Shown piece by piece: positions 24,795-34,281 of a stretch of DNA of 64,000 bases. The first letter of the stretch is position 1, and each line of letters opens with the position of its first letter. The notes under the pieces were generated by a model. The model was not told the origin of the DNA. It ran no database searches and saw nothing but the letters and a program-made list of their open reading frames with translations. The stretch is taken from NCBI GenBank assembly GCA_027306915.1, contig DAHUYW010000021.1, forward strand, positions 1-64,000, given 5' to 3'. The position numbers and the translations under genes are program-made. Source of the DNA: Spirochaetales bacterium. Its GTDB lineage: Bacteria > Spirochaetota > Spirochaetia > DAHUYW01.

Positions 24795-27700
24795 TTACGG
24801 CGCCCGATCGAGGATCGATCCGCCCAGCCCTGCAGAACCGGTCGAGGACGTTTGCCGCCCGTAGCGGCCCTGCCCCGGATAGCCGCTCGGCCGCGCCTGA
24901 GGTCCGCTGAAGCTGTCGGTGCCGATGAAGAGGTAGGGCCTAAGGTCGGTTGCGATATTGAAGGGAGCGGCGAGGCTCCGGTTCACCTTCACCGCAAGCC
25001 CAAGCCCCACCGGGATGGGACCGAAGAGCTCCTGGTCCCCGACGAGGCTCACCAGCTCAAAACCCGCGTAGAAGCTGCTATCAACCGTGAACGCCGCAGG
25101 CGAGGTCGCGAAGTCCGCCCCTTCTTCGAGATGGATTGCGCCGCCGATTCCCTGGAGGTTGAGGCCGAAGAGGAGCAGCGGGGTGTCGAGGAGCGAGAGA
25201 GTGAACTGGTAGTCGAGGGCGGCGAGCAGCCGGCCGGGCGTCGTCTGGACGACCGGATCGAAATCCCCCCGCGGATTGACGATCTGGTAGAAGGAACCGG
25301 GGAGAGTCCAATAGCTTGCCTTCGCGCCGAGCTTGATCGTCTGGTGGCGGACAGGCGAGGGAAGCGAGAACGAGAAGAGCCCGCTCGCGACGACTCCGGA
25401 ACCGATTGCGGCAAGGCCCGGCGGGTAGAAGGTGATCCCTGCGCCCGCGACGAGATCGTTCGGCGCGAAGAGGTCCGCAGGGGCTGCAAGGGGGGTGCTC
25501 TGGTACGTGGCACTCCCGAAGAGGCCGAAGTCGTGTTGCCAGGTGAAGCCTTCGCTCGCCTGGCCGGCGGAGAGGGGATCGAAGAAGCCGAACTCGCGCG
25601 GGCCTGCAACCGACAGCTCATCGACCAGCCCCCCCGACAGGGTGAGCGTGCGGGTAAGCCCGAGAAGCGACTCGGCTATGGCGGGGTAGCTTAGGGAAAG
25701 CTGCTGATTCATCTGCTCGTGGATGTCCGCGGGATTGGCATCGGTGTAGCCCTCGGAAAGGCTGTAGGCGAGGAGGTTTCGGCCGACCGTTCCGTTCAGG
25801 CCGAGCTCGACGGCGGGCTGCAGGGGGGCGCTCGCGAAGGGGGGAAGCCCCGAAGCGGCGAGCCCCGGGATGCTTCCCTTGCGCAGCGAGAGCGCGAAGT
25901 CGTAGGAGCTTCGTCCCATATTCGAAACGCCGTAGATGACCGCGCCGGCGCCGAGCGTGCCGAACTGGGAGGCGACGGTGCTGTAGTAGAACGGGATCGG
26001 CAGCCAGTACATGAACCGCGGTAGATCGTAGTAGGGCGCGCTCGGCGCCGGCGGCTCGGGCTGTGCCGAAATCTCGGAGACGAGCGGCATCGGCTCCCGT
26101 TTCGCGAGAAGCTCGGGCCCGGGCTCGGGCCTCCGCGCAAGGAGCGTGTAGCCGGTCGAGCGGTAGCTCCCATACAGCACGCTCCCGTCCACCAGGAGCC
26201 CCGACCAGATGCCCACCGGATCGCTCGCGATGAGGCGGGGCGGCGGCAGGACACCTTCGCCCAGCCTTACCTCGTAGAGGGCGAGGCCGGTCGCGCGCGA
26301 CCTCCGCGAGGTGAACAGGAGGCGATCATTTCCCGCAAACTGAGGATAGAAGGCGCCGATCGAGTCGGGTCCGACGATCGCGCGGGCGGCGCTGAGATTG
26401 AAGTCGCGCAAGGGCGCTCCCGGAGCGATCGGTTCGCTCTCGGCCGGTAGGGGCAGGACGAGAATGACTCGCTCGTTTCCCAATGAAAGCTCGAAAGCCA
26501 CCCTGCGGCCGTCCGGAGAGATTGCGGGAGTCGAGATGACCCCCCTCCTTACCGAGTAGAGGACGCTTACGCGCCCGCTGTCCTTATCGACTTCGACGAG
26601 ACGGCTTCCTGCCTCCACCCCCTGCACCGCGAGGAGCCTCCCTCCATCGGGGGAGAGGACCGGCTGCCAGAGGTGCTCGCCGGTTGTGATCCTCCGCACC
26701 GCGCCCGTGACCGGGTCAAGGCCGAAAAGGTCGGAGGTGAGGAGGCTGCCGCTTCGGCCGACGGTCGCGTCAAGCGAGGCGAAGACTATCCGGCTGCCGT
26801 CCCTCGTCGCAGTGAGCGAGGAGTGGTCGGTGAGGGTCGTCTGGAGGATCACCCGCTCCTTGCCCGTCGCCGGATCGATTCCCACGATGGCGGGCGGCTC
26901 GTCGAGGTTGCTCCGGTAGGCGTACCATCCGCGCGCGGTGACGACCGGCAGGTACCAGTTGCCGATCTGGTCGGGGCTCACCCGGTGTCCGTCGGGGATC
27001 GCGCGCTCCTCGCGGTAGCGCTCGGCGAGATCGGCGACCATCGCACGGTAGAGCTCCGCCGTGCTCTTGCCGGTGACCGCCTCGATGGCTGACCAAGGGC
27101 CGAGAAGGGGAAAGCGGACGAAGTCCTCGTGAATCTTCGTGAAGGCTTCGATCCCGTAGTGATCGAGAAGGTAGCGCACCAGGAGGTAGCCGCCCAGGTA
27201 GATGCGGTCCTGCGGAGGGAAGGCGGAATCGTAGGCTGCCCGCTCGAGGGAGAAGAAGCGCCGATCGTAGATGAGTCCTTTGTACTGGAGCTCGAAGAAG
27301 GGGTCGCGCCCTCTGCCTCCCCGAGTAAAGATAGTCTCGTTGTTCACCGCGATTCCCTCGATCATCCATCCGGGAAGAAAGGCGCCGTCGGCGCCCGCTA
27401 CCCCCTGCCCGAAGACCTTGGCGAGCGAGGCGAAGAATCCCCGGGCGTATTCGATATGGACATAGTGAGTCAGCTCGTGCGTGAAAAGCTCGCGCAGCCA
27501 ATCCCCCGAAGCGAGGCCGGAGAGCGGCTCGGACGGTGCGGTGAGATAGAGGGTGAGGTGAGGAGGGATCGGGCTGAAGTCGCCGTTCGCTTCATCGATC
27601 CGGCCATCGACCACCACCCAGATCTGCTTCGGATAGGAGTCGAAGAAGTGGGTGACGGTGCGGTAGACCTCCTCGCAGAAGCCCATGATCTGCGCCACCG

Positions 27701-27884
27701 CCGCCGCGTCGCGGGGCTCGTACGCGAAGACGAAATGCTCGGTGCGGGCCTGCCGCCATCCGACGAAGCCCGGCTCGAGGGAGCCCGCCTGCCCTGCGGC
27801 CACTGGCGACGGAAGGGCGGCAAGGGGGAGGGCCGCGACGGCGGCAAGAAGCGCGGCAAAGAGGGCGAGGCGGGCGATATTCAT
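24795..27884 (-). CDS. Secreted gluzincin protease / TolB-like propeller / C-terminal barrel fusion
   Basis: About 1029 residues. A signal peptide (MNIARLALFAALLAAVAALP) precedes a peptidase-MA-like domain. Its zinc motif is HELTH within LFTHELTHYVHIEYARG, and the third ligand is in GWMIEGIAVNNE. The middle (about 320-620) has repeated strands such as AISPDGRRVAFE and VLSPDGGRLLAVQG, typical of TolB/PD40 propellers. The last about 350 residues are Gly/aromatic-rich strands resembling an outer-membrane barrel. I chose the ATG at 27884 over 27953: it starts the signal peptide, and TTGACA-17-GATACT ends seven bases before it. Substrate unknown; likely anchored at the outer membrane. Confidence 0.78.
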   Translation of the reverse strand: MNIARLALFAALLAAVAALPLAALPSPVAAGQAGSLEPGFVGWRQARTEHFVFAYEPRDAAAVAQIMGFCEEVYRTVTHFFDSYPKQIWVVVDGRIDEANGDFSPIPPHLTLYLTAPSEPLSGLASGDWLRELFTHELTHYVHIEYARGFFASLAKVFGQGVAGADGAFLPGWMIEGIAVNNETIFTRGGRGRDPFFELQYKGLIYDRRFFSLERAAYDSAFPPQDRIYLGGYLLVRYLLDHYGIEAFTKIHEDFVRFPLLGPWSAIEAVTGKSTAELYRAMVADLAERYREERAIPDGHRVSPDQIGNWYLPVVTARGWYAYRSNLDEPPAIVGIDPATGKERVILQTTLTDHSSLTATRDGSRIVFASLDATVGRSGSLLTSDLFGLDPVTGAVRRITTGEHLWQPVLSPDGGRLLAVQGVEAGSRLVEVDKDSGRVSVLYSVRRGVISTPAISPDGRRVAFELSLGNERVILVLPLPAESEPIAPGAPLRDFNLSAARAIVGPDSIGAFYPQFAGNDRLLFTSRRSRATGLALYEVRLGEGVLPPPRLIASDPVGIWSGLLVDGSVLYGSYRSTGYTLLARRPEPGPELLAKREPMPLVSEISAQPEPPAPSAPYYDLPRFMYWLPIPFYYSTVASQFGTLGAGAVIYGVSNMGRSSYDFALSLRKGSIPGLAASGLPPFASAPLQPAVELGLNGTVGRNLLAYSLSEGYTDANPADIHEQMNQQLSLSYPAIAESLLGLTRTLTLSGGLVDELSVAGPREFGFFDPLSAGQASEGFTWQHDFGLFGSATYQSTPLAAPADLFAPNDLVAGAGITFYPPGLAAIGSGVVASGLFSFSLPSPVRHQTIKLGAKASYWTLPGSFYQIVNPRGDFDPVVQTTPGRLLAALDYQFTLSLLDTPLLLFGLNLQGIGGAIHLEEGADFATSPAAFTVDSSFYAGFELVSLVGDQELFGPIPVGLGLAVKVNRSLAAPFNIATDLRPYLFIGTDSFSGPQARPSGYPGQGRYGRQTSSTGSAGLGGSILDRAP

Positions 27885-27891
27885 GGCCGCA

Positions 27892-27920
27892 AGTATCGAG
27901 GCCGCCGGGTCTGATGTCAA
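27892..27920 (-). promoter_or_regulatory. Promoter of the protease/propeller/barrel gene, probably leaderless
   Basis: On the minus strand TTGACA (27915-27920), 17 bases, GATACT (27892-27897). Seven bases then separate the -10 from the ATG, so transcription and translation would start at nearly the same base. Confidence 0.55.
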
Positions 27921-27995
27921 CGCGTGGGTCCGAAGCCGGAGCATAGCGATCAATCACCCTGCATAGAAACCAAACAAGCCCGCCATCGAAAGATG

Positions 27996-28043
27996 TTGAC
28001 TCGTTGAGAACTCTGGAATATACTTAGAATAGCTAATTGTTAG
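27996..28043 (+). promoter_or_regulatory. Promoter and operator-like palindrome of the RND efflux operon
   Basis: TTGACT (27996-28001), 17 bases, TATACT (28019-28024): one of the best promoters in the window. The palindrome CTAA-TTG-TTAG (28033-28043) covers the predicted first transcribed bases and could bind a local repressor; no TetR or MarR gene is adjacent. Confidence 0.6.
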
Positions 28044-28136
28044 AGGTTGACATCATGGTGGCGTGTAGCTCCGCGCCAGTCTCACGGTGGGAAGTCGAAC
28101 TTCGCGAAGCGCCATGAACCGCGGAGGAAGGTGAGT

Positions 28137-29369
28137 ATGGGACTACGGATGAGAAGTGTTCTCGGTGTGATGGGTGCTACGGTCATTCTGGCGGCATTGG
28201 CGGGATGCGGAGCGAGCACCGGAGCGTCAAGCGCTTCGGCTGCCGCGGCCCGCGCACCGACGGGCTCCGAGCACGCCGCCGATCCGCAGGCGCGCAGCCA
28301 AGCCGGGCGGAATACGATGATCCCCGTGCAGGTGGTCGTCGCCCAGAATGGCTCGCTTGCCGCCGCCCACGAAGCCTCGGGGACCGTTGTCCCCGTCTCG
28401 CAGAGTCAAGTGTCGGCCCAGGTCTCCGGGGTCGTGACCCGGGTGCTCCACCTTTCAGGCGATTGGGTCGGCGCCGGAGAGGCCGTTGTTCAGCTTGACG
28501 ATTCGCAGCTCAAACTGTCGGTTGCGAGCGCGCAGGCCGCGCTCGACTCTGCGCAGATCAACGTCGGCACGACGAAGGCGCAGCTGGATCTGGCGGAGCT
28601 GACTCTCCAGCGCGACCAGGCGCTGGTAAAGCAAGCCCTTATCGCCCAGAATCAGCTCGATGTCGACCGCACTACGGCACAGGTCGCGACCCAAGCTCAT
28701 CTCGCTGCGCAAGCCGCGGTCGCACAGGCCACTGCACAGCTTGAGGTGGCGAAGCTAAACCTCCAATACGCCGCGATACGGGCTCCCTACGCCGGGCAGG
28801 TGGCAGCCGTCAACGTCCAACCGGGAGATTTCGTCGGTCAGAGCGCCGCGGCCTTTGTCATCGACAGCAATGACCGGCAGATAGATTTCAGCGTGTCGCC
28901 GGCAGACGGCGCCTTTCTCCAGACAGGGACGCAGCTCACCTTCACCTACAACGGCCGCGGCTATCCGGCAAGAGTGAGTCAGGCCCCTGCCGGTCCCGTC
29001 AGCGGAGTCATACCTATGGTGGCTCACCTCACGGACGCGTCCATCCTCCCCTTCGGTGCGGTCGGTAACGTAAGCTACTCCTTCGTGATCGCACAGGGAG
29101 TTCTTGTGCCCATCGGAACGTTTCAAACAAACGAGAGCTATAACTACGTCTTTTCTGTTGTCAACGGGAAGACGGTGGTCGATCGCATCACGATCCTCGG
29201 CGAGACGGCGACCACCGCCGCAGTATCAGGGGTGAGCCCCGGCGCGCAGGTCATTCTCTATCCGCCCCCGGGCCTGCTGGAGGGAGCGACCGTGCAGGCG
29301 ATACCGCCTCAACAGATTCAGGTAGGAGTTCAGGGACGGCTCGCCTCCGGCTCGGGAGGCACGCCGTGA
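28137..29369 (+). CDS. RND efflux periplasmic adaptor (membrane fusion) lipoprotein
   Basis: The 410-residue adaptor begins with a lipoprotein signal: VILAALAGC with the lipidated Cys at 24. It continues with the HlyD-like order: a barrel-lipoyl half motif (GTVVPVSQSQVSAQVSGVV), a long Ala/Gln-rich alpha-helical hairpin (about 130-215), the returning lipoyl half (IRAPYAGQVAAVNVQPGDFV), and a beta-barrel domain. It links the inner-membrane pump encoded next to an outer-membrane channel; no TolC-like gene is present here. GGAGGAAG precedes the ATG. Its stop overlaps the pump start. Confidence 0.9.
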   Translation: MGLRMRSVLGVMGATVILAALAGCGASTGASSASAAAARAPTGSEHAADPQARSQAGRNTMIPVQVVVAQNGSLAAAHEASGTVVPVSQSQVSAQVSGVVTRVLHLSGDWVGAGEAVVQLDDSQLKLSVASAQAALDSAQINVGTTKAQLDLAELTLQRDQALVKQALIAQNQLDVDRTTAQVATQAHLAAQAAVAQATAQLEVAKLNLQYAAIRAPYAGQVAAVNVQPGDFVGQSAAAFVIDSNDRQIDFSVSPADGAFLQTGTQLTFTYNGRGYPARVSQAPAGPVSGVIPMVAHLTDASILPFGAVGNVSYSFVIAQGVLVPIGTFQTNESYNYVFSVVNGKTVVDRITILGETATTAAVSGVSPGAQVILYPPPGLLEGATVQAIPPQQIQVGVQGRLASGSGGTP

Positions 29370-32300
29370 GCCCGCTACGGGACTACGAGACCAAGATGTT
29401 CGATAAGATAAATCCGCTGGTCGGTTTCTCGGTGAGACGGTATGTTCTCGCGATCGGGGTCTTCGTCGCCGTCGTGGTGTTCGGCATCATTTCCACTCTT
29501 ACCCTCGGGGTGGACCAGTTTCCCCAGATTAATATCCCGGTCGTCGTGATAACCACATCCTATCCGGGAGCGACGCCGAGCGTGGTTGACCAGCAGATCA
29601 CGCAGGTAATCGAAAACGTGGTCTCGACTGTCTCGGGGATCACCGATATCAACTCGATGAGCTCGACCGGGACGAGCCGCGTGATCCTTCACTTCGACCA
29701 GAGCACCGATCAGAATAGCGACACCAATCAAGTGGCTTCCGTCGTCTCGGCCGCAGTGAAGAGCCTCCCGACCGGCGTCAATCCCCCGACGGTGCAGACC
29801 TTCAATCCCAATTCGCTGCCGATCCTTCAATTTGCGGTCTACGGTCCGGGGACCAATCTGGGGGATGTGAGCGACTATGTCACCAACACGCTCATTCCTA
29901 TGCTCGACCGCGTTCCGGGAGTCGCCTACATTCAGGTTGACGGCGGACCCGATCGGACCTTTCAGGTGCTTCTCAATCCCAATCTCCTCGCCTCCTACAA
30001 AGTCACGCCGCAGCAGGTCGTAACCGCCATCAGCGCCTCCGCCATAAACCTGCCGATAGGCACCATCGTCAGCCACAACAACTCGCTGACCTTTTCGACG
30101 CAGAACATGCCCGCCGACGCAAAGCAGATCGAAAACATAGTCGTCGATCCGTCGCGGAGTCTGGCGGTGAGGGATCTGGGCGTCGTGCGCGACCTTCCGG
30201 TGCCCACCAATTACGCCCGGGTGAACGAAATCCCGGCGGTGCTCATCTCGGTACAGCAGACCTCGACGAGCAACGAGGTCGCGGTGGTCGACGGCGTCAC
30301 GCAGCTGCTCCATCACACGAAGCTGCCGCAAGGATATAAGGTCGTCATCAGCAACGACACAACCGGGCCGATGCGGGCCTCCGTCCAAGCAACCTACAAC
30401 GAGCTCATCGAGACTGTCCTCGTTGTGGCCTTCATCGTGCTTCTCTTCCTCGGTCGGCTGAATACGGCGTTCTCGGTCATTCTGGCGATACCGATCGCGC
30501 TTGCCGCCGCACCGGTGCTCTACAGCGTTGCAGGTTTCACCTTCAACCTTGTCTCGCTGCTCGCGCTCATCGTGGCCATCGGCATAGTCGTGGACGACTC
30601 CATCGTCGTCTCCGAGAACGTCGACCGCTACCGGGCGATGGGATTGAGCCGCAAGGAGGCTGTCCTTCGGGGTGCGAGCGAGGTCTTCAGCGCGGTCGTT
30701 GCCGCTTCGCTTTCGCTGCTCGCTGTTCTCCTGCCCGTGAGCTTCATCGGAGGCTTCATCGGGAGCTACGTCAGGCAGTTCGCCCTCGGGCTTGCCGCCG
30801 CGGTCGCCTTCTCACTGCTTGAAGCGGTCCTGTTTCTCACCGTCCGGCTTGCCTACACTCCGGATTCGAAGTCGCTCACCTGGAACGATTCTTTGAGGAG
30901 CCTCGTTCGTCTTCCGGAGGCGTTGCGATGGGGGTTGAAGGCGGGGCGCACTTGGTGGTGCGTCGTTGTCGGAGTTGCCGTGCTGGCGGCGCTGGCCGTC
31001 ACCGGGCACTTTGTCTACATGCCGGCGATTGTAGTCTATCCGCTTGCGCTCGGGATGCTGAACTACCTCATCGTCATCGTCTACGCGCTTCTGTCGGCAC
31101 TCACTACCACGCTGCACGGATGGACCGAGCGAGGTCTCGACCGGGTTCGAGAGGGTTACGCTCGAACCCTCGCCCGCGTGCTCAAGCGCGGAAGCCTGTG
31201 GGTGCTGATCGGCGCGGGGCTCTTCCTCGCCGTGATCGCGGTCGGTCTCCTTCCGCGACTGACCTTCAACTTCATTCCGAACTCGGAGAATGGGACGATG
31301 TCGATAAACATGCAGCTTCCGCCCGGGACTCCGGCGGTTGTGACAAACACGGTGACCTCCACTTTTGAGGGCTATCTGCTGCAACAGCCGCAGGTGCGGA
31401 TTGTTCAAACGGTAGTCGGCAGCTCCGGGGTGTTCGCGGGCGGGATCAACCAAAACCAAAACGCGACCCTCACCGTTCAACTCATTCCCAAGGAGGATCG
31501 GCCCAGCATTTTCGCCCTGATGCCCAAGTACCGGCAGGCGATGTTGGCCTATCTCCGGAGGGTGTTCCCCTCCGCGAGGTTGACGGTGAGCGCCGGCGGC
31601 GGTTTCCAGGGGCAGGGGACTTCAGTCAATTTGAGCTTCATTTCGCCAAGCGAGAGTCTTCTCTACCAGCAGAACAATGCCCTCCTGCAAGCGATCCAGA
31701 GCAATCCCTGGGTAAGCGACGTCGTGTCGAGCCTGTCGGCCACCACCTTCGAGAACGACTTCATCCCCGATGCGCAGGCGATGAAGGGGACCGGAATCAC
31801 GCCCGTCGACGTGGGGCTTGCGCTGCAGTACTACACGAGCGGAATTCAGGCTGCCAGCGCATGGATCGGCGGCTTGAGCTACCCCATCAATGTCCAGATT
31901 GACCCCACGCGCCTCTCGGGGGGCCAGTCCCTTCTTAACCTTCCCGTCTATTCGCCGACCTATCAGACGAACCTGGACGCGGGCCAGCTCGGGACCTTCG
32001 TCGTCGATCAGGCGCCGGTGAGCCTCACGCGCTACAACCGCCTTTACGCTGGGCAATTTGTCATTACCTTGAAGAACGGAGCGCCCCCGGCCCTCGCCTT
32101 TCAGAACCAGCTCGTCGCGCAGCTGACGAAGCAGGGCCTTCTGGGAAAAGGAATCGAGCTAAGCTCGGGCAGCTCCTTCAGCGCTCAAGCCCTCTCGTCG
32201 CAACTTGCGACCACCGGCTCCCTCACGTTCCTGCTCGCCTTTTTCCTCGCCTACCTGGTCATGGCCGCCCAGTTCAACTCCTGGCGCTACCCGATCTATC

Positions 32301-32788
32301 TCCTCCTGCCCGTGCCGCTCGCCCTCGTGGGGGCGCTCACGTGCGTGGTTCTCCTCGGAGGCGGCCTGGACATCTTCGGCCTGCTCGGATTGCTGCTCCT
32401 CATCGGCCTCTCGGCGAAGAACGCCATACTCTACCTGGACTTCGTGGTTGCACGCCTCGGCAAGATGCCCTTTCGCGACGCGCTCGTCGAATCAGCCCGA
32501 CTGCGCTTCCGCCCCATCGTGATGACGACCCTAACGGTGCTCGTCATCTCCGGCCCGCTCGTCTTCGGCCGCGGCGAGGGCTCGGAGTTTGGCCAGCGGC
32601 TTGGAGTGGTCATGTTCGGCGGGATTGTCTTTTCTGCGCTTCTTACTTTCTTCGTCGTTCCAGCGGCTTTCTATCTCTTTGAGCGAAAGCGCGCGGCGGC
32701 ACAGCTCGCAGAGAGCGAAGCCTCAAGCGAGGAAAGCTCGAGCGGGGGCGGCGAGTCCCCGGCGCCCGCCGAGGTCTGTCGAGGGTAG
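29366..32788 (+). CDS. RND efflux pump, AcrB/HAE1 type, with extra membrane segments
   Basis: The 1140-residue proton-driven pump has the RND layout of two six-helix bundles and two large periplasmic loops. Proton-relay residues are present: the Asp pair in IGIVVDDSIVVSENV (TM4) and the Lys in LIGLSAKNAILYLDF (TM10). It is about 100 residues longer than typical members. Residues about 525-585, after the first bundle, hold two or three additional hydrophobic segments absent from AcrB. The start is a GTG that overlaps the adaptor's TGA. Substrates unknown, probably drugs or lipophilic compounds. Confidence 0.92.
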   Translation: MSPLRDYETKMFDKINPLVGFSVRRYVLAIGVFVAVVVFGIISTLTLGVDQFPQINIPVVVITTSYPGATPSVVDQQITQVIENVVSTVSGITDINSMSSTGTSRVILHFDQSTDQNSDTNQVASVVSAAVKSLPTGVNPPTVQTFNPNSLPILQFAVYGPGTNLGDVSDYVTNTLIPMLDRVPGVAYIQVDGGPDRTFQVLLNPNLLASYKVTPQQVVTAISASAINLPIGTIVSHNNSLTFSTQNMPADAKQIENIVVDPSRSLAVRDLGVVRDLPVPTNYARVNEIPAVLISVQQTSTSNEVAVVDGVTQLLHHTKLPQGYKVVISNDTTGPMRASVQATYNELIETVLVVAFIVLLFLGRLNTAFSVILAIPIALAAAPVLYSVAGFTFNLVSLLALIVAIGIVVDDSIVVSENVDRYRAMGLSRKEAVLRGASEVFSAVVAASLSLLAVLLPVSFIGGFIGSYVRQFALGLAAAVAFSLLEAVLFLTVRLAYTPDSKSLTWNDSLRSLVRLPEALRWGLKAGRTWWCVVVGVAVLAALAVTGHFVYMPAIVVYPLALGMLNYLIVIVYALLSALTTTLHGWTERGLDRVREGYARTLARVLKRGSLWVLIGAGLFLAVIAVGLLPRLTFNFIPNSENGTMSINMQLPPGTPAVVTNTVTSTFEGYLLQQPQVRIVQTVVGSSGVFAGGINQNQNATLTVQLIPKEDRPSIFALMPKYRQAMLAYLRRVFPSARLTVSAGGGFQGQGTSVNLSFISPSESLLYQQNNALLQAIQSNPWVSDVVSSLSATTFENDFIPDAQAMKGTGITPVDVGLALQYYTSGIQAASAWIGGLSYPINVQIDPTRLSGGQSLLNLPVYSPTYQTNLDAGQLGTFVVDQAPVSLTRYNRLYAGQFVITLKNGAPPALAFQNQLVAQLTKQGLLGKGIELSSGSSFSAQALSSQLATTGSLTFLLAFFLAYLVMAAQFNSWRYPIYLLLPVPLALVGALTCVVLLGGGLDIFGLLGLLLLIGLSAKNAILYLDFVVARLGKMPFRDALVESARLRFRPIVMTTLTVLVISGPLVFGRGEGSEFGQRLGVVMFGGIVFSALLTFFVVPAAFYLFERKRAAAQLAESEASSEESSSGGGESPAPAEVCRG

Positions 32789-32802
32789 CAGGGGGAGCGC
32801 TG

Positions 32803-32831
32803 TTCAACCGCGGCTCGTTCTTTGATAAACT
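32803..32831 (+). promoter_or_regulatory. Promoter of fumC
   Basis: TTCAAC (32803-32808), 17 bases, TAAACT (32826-32831), about 28 bases before the fumC ATG, which has its own AGAGGAG site. Confidence 0.55.
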
Positions 32832-32859
32832 GCTCGGCATCTCACAAAGAGGAGCACCA

Positions 32860-34254
32860 ATGACAGAAAAAAGAACCCGCACCGAATCCGACTCGATGGG
32901 GCCGGTAGAGATCCCCGAAGAGGCCTACTGGGGAGCGCAGGCGCAGCGCGCTGCGATGAACTTCAACGTCTCGCCCCTGCGGATCCCGCTTCCTTTCCTT
33001 CGAGCGCTCGCTTCGATAAAGCGCGCCGCTGCGCGCACCAATCGGGAGCTTGGGCAGTTGGATGCGAAGGTCGCCGACGGGATTGCGAACGCGGCGAGCG
33101 AGATTGTCGAGGGGAAGTGGAACGATCAGTTTCCCATCGACGTCTTTCAGACCGGCTCGGGAACCTCCTGGAACATGAACATCAACGAGGTTATCGCGAA
33201 TCGTGCGAACGAGCTCTTGGGGGGCAAGAAGGGAAGCCGCTCTCCGATCCATCCGAACGACCACGTGAACAAGGGCCAATCCTCGAACGACACGATTCCT
33301 ACTGCCATGAATGTCGCGGCCAGGGTCGAAGCCGCGCGCCTGGTCGCCGCCCTCGAAGAGCTTGAGGCCGGGCTCGCCGCGAAGGCGGAGGAGTTCGACG
33401 CGGTGCTGAAGCTGGGGCGCACGCATCTCCAGGACGCCGTGCCGATGACCCTCGGCCAGGAGTTCTCGGGCTACCGCGAGCAGATCCGCAAGTGCCGCGG
33501 CCGCATTGAACGGACCTTCCCTTCCCTGGAGGAGCTTGCCCTCGGAGGCACGGCCTTGGGAACCGGCATCAACGCCGACCCCGAATACGCGCCGCGCACG
33601 ATCAAGGCCCTTGCCGCGGAGTACGGCATTCCCTTCCGCCGCGCCGACAACTACTTCGAGGCGATGGGCGCCCGCGATTCGATCCTCGAGCTCTCCGGGG
33701 CGCTGAACTCGCTCGCTGTTGCCCTCATGAAGATCGCGCAGGACCTCCGCCTCCTTTCCAGCGGACCGCGCTCCGGGATCGGGGAGATCCAGCTCCCTCC
33801 GCTCCAGCCGGGAAGCTCCATCATGCCGGGCAAGATCAACCCCGTGATCCCCGAGATGATGATCCAGATCGCCGCCCACCTGATGGGCAAGCACCTCTCG
33901 ATCACCATTGCGTGCCAGAACGCTCCCCTCGAGCTGAACATGATGCAGCCCCTCCTCGCCCATGAGATCAGCTCCGCGCTCGAGCTTCTGACGAACGCTG
34001 TGAAGGCCTTCGATGAGCGGTGCGTGCGCGGGATCACCGCGGAGGTTGCGCATTGCCGCGAGCTCATCGACTGGAGCCTCGCGCTCGTCACGCCCCTCGC
34101 CCTGAGGGTCGGATACGACCGGGCTGCGAAGATCGCCTACCGAGCTTACAAGGAGCGGAAGAAGGTGCGGGATGTGGTTCTCGAGGAAGGGATTCTCACG
34201 GAAGCGGAGGCTGACAAGATCCTCGACCCTGAGTCAATGCTCGGGCGAACCTGA
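32860..34254 (+). CDS. fumC: Class II fumarate hydratase
   Basis: The 464-residue enzyme interconverts fumarate and malate without an iron-sulfur cluster. Signatures: FQTGSGTSWNMNINEVIANRA, HPNDHVNKGQSSNDTIPTAM, the catalytic His in GRTHLQDAVP, and GSSIMPGKINPVIPE. In the last motif Gly replaces the common Ala/Val. Length is normal. It has a dedicated promoter and faces the GGDEF/EAL gene. Its presence, with the NAD-linked dehydrogenase complex, suggests at least a partial TCA cycle or fumarate-linked fermentation. Confidence 0.95.
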   Translation: MTEKRTRTESDSMGPVEIPEEAYWGAQAQRAAMNFNVSPLRIPLPFLRALASIKRAAARTNRELGQLDAKVADGIANAASEIVEGKWNDQFPIDVFQTGSGTSWNMNINEVIANRANELLGGKKGSRSPIHPNDHVNKGQSSNDTIPTAMNVAARVEAARLVAALEELEAGLAAKAEEFDAVLKLGRTHLQDAVPMTLGQEFSGYREQIRKCRGRIERTFPSLEELALGGTALGTGINADPEYAPRTIKALAAEYGIPFRRADNYFEAMGARDSILELSGALNSLAVALMKIAQDLRLLSSGPRSGIGEIQLPPLQPGSSIMPGKINPVIPEMMIQIAAHLMGKHLSITIACQNAPLELNMMQPLLAHEISSALELLTNAVKAFDERCVRGITAEVAHCRELIDWSLALVTPLALRVGYDRAAKIAYRAYKERKKVRDVVLEEGILTEAEADKILDPESMLGRT

Positions 34255-34281
34255 AAGGCTGGCAGCTTCGGACGGGCGCTC

